DNA of 64,000 nt from Flectobacillus sp. BAB-3569 (GCF_002270355.1 NZ_NJFZ01000006.1:310001-374000); one strand, 5' to 3'. Positions 25,712 through 37,279 are shown, numbered from the stretch's first letter. Notes: generated by a model from the letters alone, not told the origin. Program-made: numbers and translations.

Positions 25712-26677
25712 TTACTTAACCGTAAATACGCCTTGACCGATTTTAAAACCTTCGGCATACAATTCTATAGTATGATTACCAGCATTATATTTTGAGTTTT
25801 CGCCACGACTAAAAAGCATTTCTACACGTTGGTCATTGCTCGTATATTCTATGACTTTTTTGGAAGTGTAAGCCGTTTCGATACCATTAAATTGGAAAAT
25901 ACCAGACCCCAATGCACTATCCGAAATCACAGCACCCGTTGGGTCAAGAATACGAAGAATGATTTCCTTTTCATTTTGCTCAGTCAGAGGATTAGATGGA
26001 AGTGTGAAAATGACCAATAACTGATTCATTTTCTTTGATTTATAATTGCCACCATCTTGTACTTTTCCACGAGAACTTACTGCCAGCGCCTGAATGTTAA
26101 TAGCTTTCAATTGAGCACCAATTCGTACTTTTTTGCTAAGTTCTTCATTTTTACTTCGTTCTTCTGTAACTGATTGCGTTAGCACTTCACGTTCGGCGCG
26201 TAAGCCTGTATTTTCACGTACAACGCCTTCTTTCTCTTGTGTCAAAATTCCCTTCTCTTTCACCAAACTTTCATTTTCAGAACGAAGCTTATTGATTTGT
26301 TGGTCTTTTTCAGATAGTAAGGCAATGTATTCTTGAATTTTTTCTTCGTAGGTATTTTTGTCAAACTTACTGGTATTCTTAAGTTCGGCTTTGTCATGAT
26401 TTAAGCGAGCTTTCAAGTTTTCTAGTTCCTCAACTTTTCCTCCAAGCTCCTTTATTTCAGCGATTTTGGCATCTAGTTGTGTCGAAATAGAATCCAAACG
26501 TGTCCGTACCGTAGTCAGTTCTTCTATTTTCTGATTAATGATAGACTCTTGACTTTCAGTTTTTTGATTTGCATTAAATAGCATATAGCCTAAAACCAAA
26601 ATAACAACAGCTGCAAGTCCCAGAAGGATTTTGAGAAGGCCATTATTACCTGAGTTAGGCGAATTTTGATTATTCAT
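25712..26677 (-). CDS. Membrane-anchored coiled-coil protein with C-terminal beta domain (copy 2)
   Basis: A 321-aa paralogue of the protein at 11220-12173. It has a transmembrane helix at about 13-31 (LLKILLGLAAVVILVLGYML), a coiled coil over about 35-190 (IDSIS/LDAKIAEIKELGGKVEELE is nearly the same in both), and a beta-rich C-terminal domain ending AGNHTIELYAEGFKIGQGVFTVK-like. The C-terminal domain resembles an extracytoplasmic beta-sandwich, so the topology is probably N-in, C-out. Function unknown. Both copies sit on the minus strand after a palindromic repeat, suggesting duplication of a whole locus. Confidence 0.88.
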   Translation of the reverse strand: MNNQNSPNSGNNGLLKILLGLAAVVILVLGYMLFNANQKTESQESIINQKIEELTTVRTRLDSISTQLDAKIAEIKELGGKVEELENLKARLNHDKAELKNTSKFDKNTYEEKIQEYIALLSEKDQQINKLRSENESLVKEKGILTQEKEGVVRENTGLRAEREVLTQSVTEERSKNEELSKKVRIGAQLKAINIQALAVSSRGKVQDGGNYKSKKMNQLLVIFTLPSNPLTEQNEKEIILRILDPTGAVISDSALGSGIFQFNGIETAYTSKKVIEYTSNDQRVEMLFSRGENSKYNAGNHTIELYAEGFKIGQGVFTVK

Positions 26678-27188
26678 AATAATAAAGTACTAAAAATGAA
26701 AAGATATATTTTACCATAAATTACGGTTGCAATAATAGATAAAGTTTTGAACCGAAATAAATTTTCATTTGAAATATCAATATTTTGTGCGTATTGATGA
26801 AAATCGGGTATTATTGATTAAAATATAATGTAAGGGAACGTGTTGTAAAACTATCCAAACGTGGATATAGATGGACTAATGGAAAACTAGCAGAAACAAG
26901 GATAAGGCTTATAACTCAGAAAGCTTTACTAAAGTACGCTTTTCTGGGCATATAAGCATCATGTAAAGGATACCATTTACTGGATTATGATAATGTTTGC
27001 TTTTATTAAGTTAGTGGGCAAAATAAAATTTAAGATTGTTCTTTGGGCTTTCAGGTAGTGGCTTTCGGCGGTGGGCTTTGTGAAAAAGCATGGCTGTGGT
27101 TATTAAAAAACTCTTTGCTTAGTGCCTAACGCTTGTTTAAATTCATTGGGAATATTTCGCCGAATGCCCATTGCTGAAAGCCGAAAGC
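26678..27188. other. Gene-free region upstream of the coiled-coil gene
   Basis: The first 360 bp carry no recognisable feature. The rest is a GCTTTCGGC-family element (see 27047-27207). Confidence 0.6.
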
Positions 27189-27207
27189 TCAAAACTCAGC
27201 ACTCATA
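27047..27207. repeat. GCTTTCGGC-family inverted element entering the P450 gene
   Basis: The left arm GGGCTTTCAGG...GGCTTTCGGCGGTGGGCTTT and right arm CGCCGAATGCCCATTGCTGA with AAGCCGAAAGCTC are inverted copies; the centre holds CTCTTTGCTTAGTGCCTAAC. The right arm continues through AAAACTCAGCACTCAT to 27207, past the P450 stop codon at 27189, so the repeat encodes the last residues of that protein. Confidence 0.8.
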
Positions 27208-28565
27208 CTTACCTTAATAGGCATATTACCTTTTGGTTTTAGGGTAATTTGTGGGTCAGGAATCACATTCTCCATTTTTTCAAAATCAAAATGTTTGACT
27301 AATAGAGCCAGCATAACCTGCATTTCCATTAAGGCAAAATTGTTTCCAATACAAAGTCTAGGGCCACCTCCAAATGGTAAATACGAATAACTAGGACGTT
27401 GTTTTATCCGCTCAGGCAAAAAATTGTCAGGATTAAATTCCTCTGGATTTGTCCAATAGGCTTTGTTGCGGTGTAACAAATATGGGCAGAAAAAAACTTG
27501 TTCTTTGGCAGGAATCAAATATTTACCAATTTTTTGGTCTTCCATGACTTGTCTACTAATTGCCCATGCTGGAGGATATAACCGTAACACTTCATTTACG
27601 ACTTGTGATGTATAAGTTAGTTGTCTGATATTCTCAAAATTGGGTAAATGCTCTCCTAATACCTCCTGAGCTTCACGACGCATCTTTTGGACTATTTCAG
27701 GGTGTTGTGCCAACAGGTACATCGCCCAAGACATTGCCATTGCGGTAGTTTCATGACCAGCAATAAACAGCGTAACAATTTCGTCTCGTAGTTGCTTATC
27801 AGTCATTTGCTCTCCTGTCTCTTCGTCCTTAGCAGTGATAAGCATTTGTAATAAATCATCAAATTGAGCCTCTGGATTAGATTGAAGGGCATTTCTGCGA
27901 GTGCTGATAATTTCCTGAATCACAGCATCTAGTCGCTTAGAAGCAGCTTTGAATCCCTGATTTGTCTTGGTAGGCACCCACATCGGGAATCTTACTGGAG
28001 TACGCATCTGCATGCTCAAGATTTCATTGAGGGTATCAATATCTTGTGAAATATGAGCAATTTTATTTGGGTCGATACCTGTACCAAACAGCGATTTTGT
28101 GACAATCAACAAAGTTGCCTTCATCATTTCCTTGGTCATAGGTAGTGTCGTAGAACCATTCTCTTGTTGGAGTGTAGCTTCCCAACGTTTGACCAAAGTC
28201 ATAGTCTCGTCGTTCATGATATCGACTAATAAGGCCAAACGCTGTTTGTAAAATGCGGGCTGTGCCAATTTGCGTTGGCGGTGCCAAAACTCACCATGAC
28301 TCGTCAAAATACCATTTCCTAATACTTGCCCAAGAACTCTGTAAGCACGCCCTTTGACGAAGGATTTGCTATTTTCTTGTAGTACATATTTGATATCTTC
28401 TGCATTAACCAACAGGTAGACTTTGAGATACACAATTCGTAATTGCGCAATACGTTCATAGTTATTTTGAAGTTTAAGCAAGAAATTGAGAGGGTCTCGT
28501 CCAAATTCTAATGCATGTCCAAAGAAAAACACACCCTTGACCACTGGAGCTTTTTTAAGAAACAT
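27189..28565 (-). CDS. Cytochrome P450
   Basis: A 458-aa P450 without a membrane anchor. The I-helix oxygen-binding motif is AGHETT (269-274), the K-helix pair is E325-x-x-R328 (EVLRLYPP), and the heme loop FGGGPRLCIG (398-407) has the ligand Cys405. It resembles bacterial CYP102-like/CYP4-like fatty-acid or terpene hydroxylases of the class E-IV type, but no reductase is fused or adjacent. Substrate unknown. The last six residues (SMSAEF) are encoded by a dispersed repeat. Monocistronic, 250 bp from the next gene on the same strand. Confidence 0.95.
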   Translation of the reverse strand: MFLKKAPVVKGVFFFGHALEFGRDPLNFLLKLQNNYERIAQLRIVYLKVYLLVNAEDIKYVLQENSKSFVKGRAYRVLGQVLGNGILTSHGEFWHRQRKLAQPAFYKQRLALLVDIMNDETMTLVKRWEATLQQENGSTTLPMTKEMMKATLLIVTKSLFGTGIDPNKIAHISQDIDTLNEILSMQMRTPVRFPMWVPTKTNQGFKAASKRLDAVIQEIISTRRNALQSNPEAQFDDLLQMLITAKDEETGEQMTDKQLRDEIVTLFIAGHETTAMAMSWAMYLLAQHPEIVQKMRREAQEVLGEHLPNFENIRQLTYTSQVVNEVLRLYPPAWAISRQVMEDQKIGKYLIPAKEQVFFCPYLLHRNKAYWTNPEEFNPDNFLPERIKQRPSYSYLPFGGGPRLCIGNNFALMEMQVMLALLVKHFDFEKMENVIPDPQITLKPKGNMPIKVSMSAEF

Positions 28566-28631
28566 AGACTGTTAGTAAATTGTAATGCTGAAATATCAGT
28601 TAGTCCTGTAAGAATGATTCTAAAACTGTCT

Positions 28632-28738
28632 ATTTCGGATATCGGATGTTGGATTGTGAAAGTTTAATCTTTTATGTTTTGTAAAAAATAAAGGTATTTT
28701 ACTTTATTTCCGAAATCAGAAACCCCCAATCTGCAATA
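28632..28738. repeat. TTCGGATT-family inverted repeat
   Basis: ATTTCGGATATCGGATG and TTGGATTGTG on the left, with TTTCCGAAATCAGAAACC and CCCAATCTGCAATAG on the right: the same family as 22262-22358. Confidence 0.7.
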
Positions 28739-28816
28739 GTTTGAAATCCTATCTGGATGATTAACTATCTGTAAAATAAATGATTGTGTAAAAGTAAAAC
28801 ACTCAATTCACTCAAT

Positions 28817-29545
28817 CTAAAGATATATCTGTACCATTTTTCGCCAATAGCGAGCTTTGTGAGCTTCCTCGTCCCATACGTACAAATGATGGTGAATATC
28901 TTTATAATTCAGAATTTCACTAAAATGAATATTGTTTTCTAAAAATGCATCCTCCTGTCCGATGGCTAAAATAATATCCATTTTACGTAAATCAGAAAGT
29001 GTTCGCTCGTCTTGAAGATTGGGAATAAATTGAATAGGCGTGTTGAAATAAATATCTTCATCGTGATAACCACTAAACAAATCCCTAAAATACCCAGTTG
29101 CCCAAGTTAAGTCATAGCGTCCGCTCATACCTACAGCCTTACAGAAATAATGTGGGTATTTCATTGCTACGTTGATAGCATGATAAGCTCCTAAGCTACA
29201 ACCTGCCGAAATCATATCACTAAAAGGATTGATTTGGTGCATGAATGGAATTACCTCCTGTATAATATATTGTTCGTAAGCAATATGCCGTACAATGCGT
29301 TCACGAGGAGTAATATACTCGTTATATAAACTTTCGGCATCTACGCTATCTACACAAAAGACCTGTAAATACCCAGCTTCGATTTTGTCTTGGATGGCAG
29401 CAATTACCCCCCAGTCTTCATAGTCATAAAACCTTGCAGCCCTTGTAGGGAAAAACAGTACACGTGTTCCAGTATGCCCAAATACCAGTAACTCCATGTT
29501 TTTTTGAAGGTTTGGACTAAACCATTGGTGGTATGAGCGGGTCAT
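28817..29545 (-). CDS. Esterase D-like alpha/beta hydrolase
   Basis: A 242-aa alpha/beta hydrolase of the putative esterase (PF00756-like) family. The nucleophile elbow is G115-C-S117-L-G119 in SAGCSLGAYHA, a likely acid is the aspartate of IGQEDAFLENN, and the catalytic histidine is in WDEEAHKARYW. There is no signal peptide. Relatives hydrolyse small carboxylic or sugar esters. It lies 53 bp downstream of an SGNH hydrolase gene on the same strand, so the two probably form a small ester-hydrolysis operon. Confidence 0.88.
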   Translation of the reverse strand: MTRSYHQWFSPNLQKNMELLVFGHTGTRVLFFPTRAARFYDYEDWGVIAAIQDKIEAGYLQVFCVDSVDAESLYNEYITPRERIVRHIAYEQYIIQEVIPFMHQINPFSDMISAGCSLGAYHAINVAMKYPHYFCKAVGMSGRYDLTWATGYFRDLFSGYHDEDIYFNTPIQFIPNLQDERTLSDLRKMDIILAIGQEDAFLENNIHFSEILNYKDIHHHLYVWDEEAHKARYWRKMVQIYL

Positions 29546-29598
29546 GTTAGCGGAATTTTAAAAGGGATTGATAGGTCAGAAATTTAATAGGAAATCTT

Positions 29599-30207
29599 TT
29601 AAACTTGTTTAAATTGAGATAAATGTTTCAATAAAATTTCCTTCAAAATAGTATGTCCTTGTGTATTGAAATGCAATCCGTCGTTTTCGTAATACTGTGG
29701 ATTGGGACGATTGTCGTATCCTAAATAATTATCATAGATATTCACAAAATGCCAATAAGGATTTTGACGAGCTTCAATTTCGTTTTTGATAATTATATTG
29801 GTGTATTTTACTTGGTCGTTGAGATACCAACGAATCGGACTAGGCTTTATCGAAACATAAGAGCAATGAATATCGCCATAGCGCTCTTTTACTTTTTCAA
29901 AAAGCTGAAAAAGAAAGATATAAATTTCCTCTGGATGACGGTTATTGCTCAGGTCGTTGTCGCCTGCATATACGATAATATTATCGAGAGACTTTTGGTA
30001 TTTGAATACTCTATCAAAATACCAAGTACAGGCTGCTAATGTAGAGCCACCAAAGCCTAAGTTGACAGGTTGGAAAGGTGCAAAGTCATGGTAAAGTGAT
30101 TGCCAAAGTGTAAAAGTCGAACTTCCATAAAAAGCCGTTTGGGGTTGATATTCTAAGGTTTTTTGTAATTTCTCTAATCTTTTAACTTCTTCTTCGTACC
30201 AAAACAT
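29599..30207 (-). CDS. SGNH/GDSL-like hydrolase
   Basis: A 202-aa serine hydrolase of the SGNH fold. Block I has the nucleophile in FYGSSTFTLW (GSS instead of GDS), block II is GFGGST, block III is AGDND, and block V is NDGLHFNTQGH with the catalytic Asp and His. I chose the ATG at 30207 (MFWYEEEV); an in-frame ATG at 30276 would add 23 residues unlike the family. The family removes acetyl or acyl groups from sugars and lipids. It precedes the esterase gene at 28817-29545 with a 53-bp gap. Confidence 0.87.
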   Translation of the reverse strand: MFWYEEEVKRLEKLQKTLEYQPQTAFYGSSTFTLWQSLYHDFAPFQPVNLGFGGSTLAACTWYFDRVFKYQKSLDNIIVYAGDNDLSNNRHPEEIYIFLFQLFEKVKERYGDIHCSYVSIKPSPIRWYLNDQVKYTNIIIKNEIEARQNPYWHFVNIYDNYLGYDNRPNPQYYENDGLHFNTQGHTILKEILLKHLSQFKQV

Positions 30208-30568
30208 GACTTTAGTGGATAACAGGGTTATGATATTTGGGTGTGGACTGTTGACTCTCAGAAAGCAAAACAGCATAAAGCCATTTGCTAACCACCTTGA
30301 AGGTTACAGCATCATTCAAATATAGCCAAAAGACTTTAAACAAAAGGGCTGGCTGTGTCAATTTTACACGAACTCTTGTGTAGATAGGATAGACGATTTA
30401 TCTAAATGACCTATAAATAGTTATTTGTTTTAGATAAAATTGCCTTAAAGCACTACGAAAAATACAAAATTGCTTATTTTTGCACTTTCATTCTGACGAG
30501 GTTAGTTGTAGGGTAACACACATAAACTAAAGCCCTAACGAGCAACTAGCCGAAAATGTATCAAAACA
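30208..30568. other. Divergent region between SGNH hydrolase and purH
   Basis: It holds the purH -7 element at 30475-30482 and no gene that I can support. Confidence 0.6.
30475..30482 (+). promoter_or_regulatory. -7 promoter element of purH
   Basis: TATTTTTG followed by C is an exact match to the extended element. Predicted leader about 80 nt. Confidence 0.5.
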
Positions 30569-32089
30569 ATGTCATCCAAAAAAATCCAATCAGCCCTCAT
30601 TTCGGTTTATTACAAAGACGGACTCGCTCCAATTGTTGAACTCCTCCACAAGAACGGGGTAAAAATTTACTCAACAGGTGGTACTCAAACTTTCATCGAA
30701 GAAATGGGTATTCCTGTAACTGCCGTAGAAGATCTTACTAGCTATCCTTCTATTTTTGGTGGTCGCGTAAAAACTTTGCACCCAAAAGTATTTGGTGGAA
30801 TTTTATACCGTCGTGACAATGAAGGCGATGTGCAAACAGCAGCTCAATTCGAAATTCCTTCGATTGACTTGGTAATTGTGGACCTTTATCCATTTGAAGA
30901 AACTGTAGCAGGTGGTGCTTCTGAAGACGACATCATCGAAAAAATCGACATCGGTGGAATCTCATTGATTCGTGGTGCTGCTAAAAACTTCAATGATGTA
31001 TTGATCGTTTCTTCTCGTACACAATACGCAGAAGTATTAGCATTGTTGGAAGCTAAAAATGGTGGAACTGACTTGGCAGACCGTAAGCGTTTTGCTATGT
31101 TGGCGTTTGGCGTGTCATCTCATTATGATACTGCTATTCACGCGTATTTCTCTGGCAATACAACAGATATTTATGATTTCAAAGCTTTACCAAACCACTC
31201 GTTACGTTATGGTGAAAACCCTCACCAAACAGCCACATTCTATGGCGATTTGGAAGCGCTTTTCGAGAAATTAAATGGTAAAGAACTTTCTTATAACAAC
31301 TTGGTTGACGTAGATGCTTGTATTACATTGTTGGATGAGTTTACTCAAACTTCATTTGTCATTATCAAGCATACTAATGCTTGTGGTGTAGCTTCGGCCG
31401 AAACGGTAAAACAAGCCTACTTGAATGCTTTTGCTTGTGATACTATTTCAGCGTTTGGTGGTGTGTTGGCAACAAACGGCGAAGTAGATGCTGAAGCGGC
31501 TGAGGCAATGAACTCATTGTTCTTCGAAATTTTGATTGCTCCTTCTTTCACTCCAGAAGCGCTTGAGATTTTGAAAACAAAGAAAAACCGTATCTTATTG
31601 AAGCGTAACGAAGTGGCGTTTGGTAAGAAAATGTTCAAAACTTTGTTGAATGGTGTTTTGGAGCAAGATAAAGATTTGGCTACAGAAACAGCTTCTCAAA
31701 TGCGTACTGTAACTGAAAAAGCTCCTTCTGAAGCAGAATTGAAAGCCTTAGAATTTGCATTGAAAGTTTGTAAGCATACAAAATCTAACACAATTGTATT
31801 GGCGAAAGATGGTCAATTAATCGCCTCAGGTGTAGGTCAAACTTCACGTGTGGATGCCTTGAAACAAGCTATCGAAAAAGCAAATGAGTTTGGTTTTGAC
31901 TTGACTGGTTCAGTAATGGCATCAGATGCATTCTTCCCATTCCCTGACTGTGTTGAAATTGCTCATAAAGCAGGCATCACGGCGGTTGTGCAGCCAGGTG
32001 GTTCTATCAAGGATAAAGATTCTATTGCTTATTGCGACGCCAATGGCTTAGCAATGGTTATGACTGGTGTGAGACACTTCAAACACTAG
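30569..32089 (+). CDS. purH: Bifunctional AICAR formyltransferase / IMP cyclohydrolase
   Basis: A 506-aa enzyme catalysing the last two steps of purine synthesis to IMP. The N-terminal third is the MGS-like IMP cyclohydrolase domain (STGGTQTFIEEMGIPV, GGRVKTLHPKVFGGIL). The C-terminal part is AICAR transformylase, with LRYGENPHQTA, the folate-site IIKHTNACGVASA and SDAFFPFPD. Length is normal. It is monocistronic with a clear -7 element and a canonical terminator. Codon use is heavily biased toward abundant tRNAs, as for a well expressed gene. Confidence 0.97.
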   Translation: MSSKKIQSALISVYYKDGLAPIVELLHKNGVKIYSTGGTQTFIEEMGIPVTAVEDLTSYPSIFGGRVKTLHPKVFGGILYRRDNEGDVQTAAQFEIPSIDLVIVDLYPFEETVAGGASEDDIIEKIDIGGISLIRGAAKNFNDVLIVSSRTQYAEVLALLEAKNGGTDLADRKRFAMLAFGVSSHYDTAIHAYFSGNTTDIYDFKALPNHSLRYGENPHQTATFYGDLEALFEKLNGKELSYNNLVDVDACITLLDEFTQTSFVIIKHTNACGVASAETVKQAYLNAFACDTISAFGGVLATNGEVDAEAAEAMNSLFFEILIAPSFTPEALEILKTKKNRILLKRNEVAFGKKMFKTLLNGVLEQDKDLATETASQMRTVTEKAPSEAELKALEFALKVCKHTKSNTIVLAKDGQLIASGVGQTSRVDALKQAIEKANEFGFDLTGSVMASDAFFPFPDCVEIAHKAGITAVVQPGGSIKDKDSIAYCDANGLAMVMTGVRHFKH

Positions 32090-32098
32090 AAAATATGG

Positions 32099-32131
32099 AA
32101 CGCCTCAATCAGCCAGATTGAGGCGTTTTTA
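32099..32131 (+). terminator. Rho-independent terminator of purH
   Basis: A 12-bp stem AACGCCTCAATC / GATTGAGGCGTT with 5-nt loop, followed by TTTT, 9 bp after the stop codon. Confidence 0.9.
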
Positions 32132-34542
<2,411 letters not shown>

Positions 34543-34605
34543 TCATCTTGCTATTTTTGAATTGTGATTGAGTGAATGAGTCATTGTTTTTTATAAATTT
34601 TACTC

Positions 34606-34754
34606 GTAGAGATGCAATATTTTGTGTCTAAAGCTCATAAACTATTTGCTAAAATATTCTGTTAAAAAGGCGGTCGGAATTGGTTTTTCGACCGCCTTTT
34701 TTGATATTATTATACCAAAATAGCTCGGCTTAAGACGCAAAGTATTGTGTCTCC
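34606..34754. repeat. Composite GTAGAGACG cassette with terminator hairpin, after gyrB
   Basis: Left palindrome GTAGAGATGCAATA...GTGTCT (34606-34629), central 13-bp stem AAAAAGGCGGTCG (34664-34676) with CGACCGCCTTTTT (34689-34701), right palindrome AGACGCAAAGTATTGTGTCT ending at 34752. It lies between gyrB and the AraC gene, both plus-strand, so here it would end gyrB transcription. Confidence 0.85.
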
Positions 34755-34816
34755 ATTATTGGAATACAGATTTTAAAAATCACTAAATCACTCACCCACT
34801 CAATCAGCCATTATCC

Positions 34817-35662
34817 ATGCAGGCTACCACGCATACCATACCACAAGATTTGTTTCAGGCGGAGGATTTATCTGAAATGAATGTCTTTGATTATTTTGCT
34901 ACCGAAGATCACCTTAATAGCAAAGTGATTTTGCGTCAGCATGTGATTAGTTTTTTGGTAAATGGACAAAAGAAAATACATTTCTCGAATGACACCGTAG
35001 AAGTTGATAATCAATATGCTGTAATGATGGCATCAGGCAATTGTTTGATGTCCGAATGTTTGGGAGGAAGTAATTCTTATCAAAGTGTATTGCTATTTTT
35101 TTCATCAGAAAATGTATCTAACTTTTTCCTGAAATACCCTCAATTTGTTCGAACAAAAGCGGAGAGACAAAATGCTTTTTTTGTCCTAGAGCAAGATAAC
35201 TATATTCAGCATTTGGTTGCGTCGCTGAGGTTGTATCTTCAAAAGCCTCAGTTGCTTAGTTCTGCCATAGTGACCTTGAAATGGGAAGAAATTATGCTCT
35301 ATTTGATAGACAAATATGGTAACTCGTTTGTGGTGTTTCTACAAGGGCTTTTACTCAACCAGCAAGAAGTATCCTTTAGAAAAGTCATAGAGGATAATCT
35401 TTATACCAATCTCAATTTAGAAGAGCTTGCTTTTTTATGTAATATGAGTTTGTCTACGTTCAAGCGACATTTTACGAGTATCTACCATGAAAGTCCAGGA
35501 AAATGGTTACAAGCCAAACGCCTCGAACGTGCCAAAGAAATGTTAAGCCACGGAGAAATGAAAGCTTCGGAGATATATCAATTATTTGGTTATGAGAATT
35601 TATCCAACTTTAGTGCAGCTTTCAAGCATCAGTTTGGTGTAAGCCCAAGACAAATTGCTTAG
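34817..35662 (+). CDS. AraC-family transcriptional regulator
   Basis: A 281-aa regulator with an N-terminal cupin-like sensing domain (about 20-170) and a C-terminal double helix-turn-helix (about 185-281). The DNA-binding part reads LNLEELAFLCNMSLSTFKRHF then ASEIYQLFGYENLSNFSAAF and ends FGVSPRQIA, the canonical AraC pattern. The inducer is unknown. The PEBP-family gene follows 151 bp downstream on the same strand and is a likely target or partner; that pairing is inferred from position. Confidence 0.93.
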   Translation: MQATTHTIPQDLFQAEDLSEMNVFDYFATEDHLNSKVILRQHVISFLVNGQKKIHFSNDTVEVDNQYAVMMASGNCLMSECLGGSNSYQSVLLFFSSENVSNFFLKYPQFVRTKAERQNAFFVLEQDNYIQHLVASLRLYLQKPQLLSSAIVTLKWEEIMLYLIDKYGNSFVVFLQGLLLNQQEVSFRKVIEDNLYTNLNLEELAFLCNMSLSTFKRHFTSIYHESPGKWLQAKRLERAKEMLSHGEMKASEIYQLFGYENLSNFSAAFKHQFGVSPRQIA

Positions 35663-35813
35663 TTTGACCTTTTTTCATAAGTAATTAAGCTAAAAGCAAC
35701 ACTCCTGTTAGCATTCAATCCTGTAATTTTGTAGTGTACCAAAGGATATTAGCTAAAAGAATGACCTTCCTAGCTAAAAATGCCTTTTTCTTATCAATTA
35801 AAACCTTATTAAT

Positions 35814-36365
35814 ATGTTACGCTCAAAATTATTACTTATTGCAGCTTTTGTATTAACTGCGTTTGCAGGTACTTATGCACAAACTTTCACCCTTAAAAGT
35901 AACGATATTGGTGGACAGTTTACCAAAAAACAAGAGTTTAATGGTTTCGGATGTAGTGGTGAAAATATTTCACCGCAATTGTTGTGGGAAAATGCTCCAG
36001 AAGGAACAAAGAGCTTTGCCATTACAGTATATGACCCAGATGCTCCAACTGGAAGTGGATTTTGGCATTGGGTAGTTTTTGACATTCCTGCTAACGTAAA
36101 AGAATTGAAGTCGGGTGCAGGTGATTTAACAAAAGGATTGTCTCCAAAAGGTGCTATCCAAAGTGTTACTTCGTATGGAGCAAAAGGATTTGGAGGAGCT
36201 TGTCCACCAGTAGGGCATGGTTTTCATCAATATATCTTTACTGTGCATGCATTGAAAACAGATAAATTGGGCTTAGACGAAAATACAAATCCTGAGATTG
36301 TAGGATTCTATTTGTGGCAAAATACTTTGGCGAAAGCGTCTATCGTGTCTTACTACAAAAGATAG
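35814..36365 (+). CDS. Secreted YbhB/YbcL (PEBP-like) protein
   Basis: A 183-aa protein of the phosphatidylethanolamine-binding (Raf kinase inhibitor-like) family with a signal peptide (residues 1-22, ending TYAQ). YDPDAPTGSGFWHWVVFDIP is the conserved ligand pocket (D-P-D-A-P and the H of WHW), and CPPVGHGFHQYIFTVHAL is the second signature. Bacterial members have no firmly known role. It follows an AraC regulator and is followed by a composite terminator cassette. Confidence 0.94.
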   Translation: MLRSKLLLIAAFVLTAFAGTYAQTFTLKSNDIGGQFTKKQEFNGFGCSGENISPQLLWENAPEGTKSFAITVYDPDAPTGSGFWHWVVFDIPANVKELKSGAGDLTKGLSPKGAIQSVTSYGAKGFGGACPPVGHGFHQYIFTVHALKTDKLGLDENTNPEIVGFYLWQNTLAKASIVSYYKR

Positions 36366-36465
36366 TTAAGTTTCACAAACAAGGAATTTGAAAAATTAAC
36401 TTGACAACTTGTCAAAACATGAGTCATACCTAATTTTTAGGATTGGAATTATTCTCCAAATTTTT

Positions 36466-36559
36466 ATCAAAAAGCGGTCGAAAACATATTTTTCGACCGC
36501 TTTTTTGATGCTACTATGCTAGATATGAATGGCCTAAGACGCAATCATTGCGTCTCTAC
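36466..36559. repeat. Composite GTAGAGACG cassette (right part) with terminator, after PEBP gene
   Basis: Central stem ATCAAAAAGCGGTCGAAAA with TTTTTCGACCGCTTTTTTG (36466-36508), then the near-perfect palindrome AGACGCAATCATTGCGTCT extended to CTAC at 36559. The left GTAGAGACG end is missing, but AACATGAGTCAT at 36418 matches the spacer of the 25473 copy. Confidence 0.8.
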
Positions 36560-36902
36560 TGATGGAAAACAAATTTTTACATAATCACTCAACCTCCATT
36601 CACTCAATCAGGAAAGACTCATAGCTTTGATGTTGATGAGAAATAGAGCGAAGAGTAATCTTTTTTAAATACAATTTTAAAATAAAGTATCTTCTTGATA
36701 AGTTATAGTTAGAGTAGGAGTACAAAATTGACTTTAAAAAAGTGAGTCCCTAAGACCTTGTTTTTCAGGAGTACACCCTTCCTGTAGCATTAGAATCATA
36801 TTTTTTCTACAATAGGGGAAACATTTCGCTCCATAAATTTTTTAAAAGGCTTGGCATTTGTTAATTTAACGTTTTGTTAATATTACAATGAATGATAAAC
36901 CT

Positions 36903-36910
36903 TAAATTTG
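36903..36910 (+). promoter_or_regulatory. Candidate -7 element for small gene / ppk1
   Basis: TAAATTTG, exact match; a TTG lies 26 bp upstream, slightly too far. It decides against the TTG start of the following small gene. Confidence 0.4.
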
Positions 36911-36928
36911 TCTATTCCACCATTTACA

Positions 36929-37147
36929 ATGTCAGAATTTAATTTTAAACAATTTCACATTCGCTCAATGAATGCCTCTTCTGCTGAAGAAAGAGCCACT
37001 ATAAACCAAGAATTAAAGGATTTGTATGCCTCTTTATCACCAGAAGATCAAAAGGAATTTAATGAACAATTACAAACCTTTTTGGTAAAAGAAATGGGTC
37101 GTTTACGTTCTGATTATGAAGCAATTAAAGGTGGTATGCAAGAATAA
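36929..37147 (+). CDS. Small acidic helical protein of unknown function
   Basis: A 72-aa protein that I do not recognise. It looks all-helical and polar (SAEERATINQELKDLY, SPEDQKEFNEQLQTF) with no cysteines or signal peptide. The start is the ATG at 36929; a TTG seven codons upstream falls inside the TAAATTTG promoter element and is not credible. It lies 132 bp before the ppk1 start on the same strand, so it may be co-transcribed with polyphosphate kinase. A leader of only about 12 nt is implied by the -7 element. Confidence 0.75.
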   Translation: MSEFNFKQFHIRSMNASSAEERATINQELKDLYASLSPEDQKEFNEQLQTFLVKEMGRLRSDYEAIKGGMQE

Positions 37148-37279
37148 AATAGCAAGGTTTTCGTTAAGGTTTTATAGTATAACCTCTGAAAATTTATGCA
37201 ACGACTAAGAAGAAAATATCGTAAACGCGGTGAAATAGGTTCTCTAGTCGAGAATCTTTTTTCATTTTTGGGTAATTTT

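Larger units (their letters stand above)
36366..36928. other. Repeat and promoter region after PEBP gene
   Basis: It holds the composite cassette half (36466-36559), an ATCACTCAACCTCCATTC word at 36582, and the -7 element TAAATTTG at 36903-36910 just upstream of the small gene at 36929. Otherwise empty. Confidence 0.6.

Noticed and set aside
36908-36928. TTG start extending the small gene upstream of ppk1
   Set aside because: The TTG is part of an exact TAnnTTTG promoter element; the ATG at 36929 is the sensible start.
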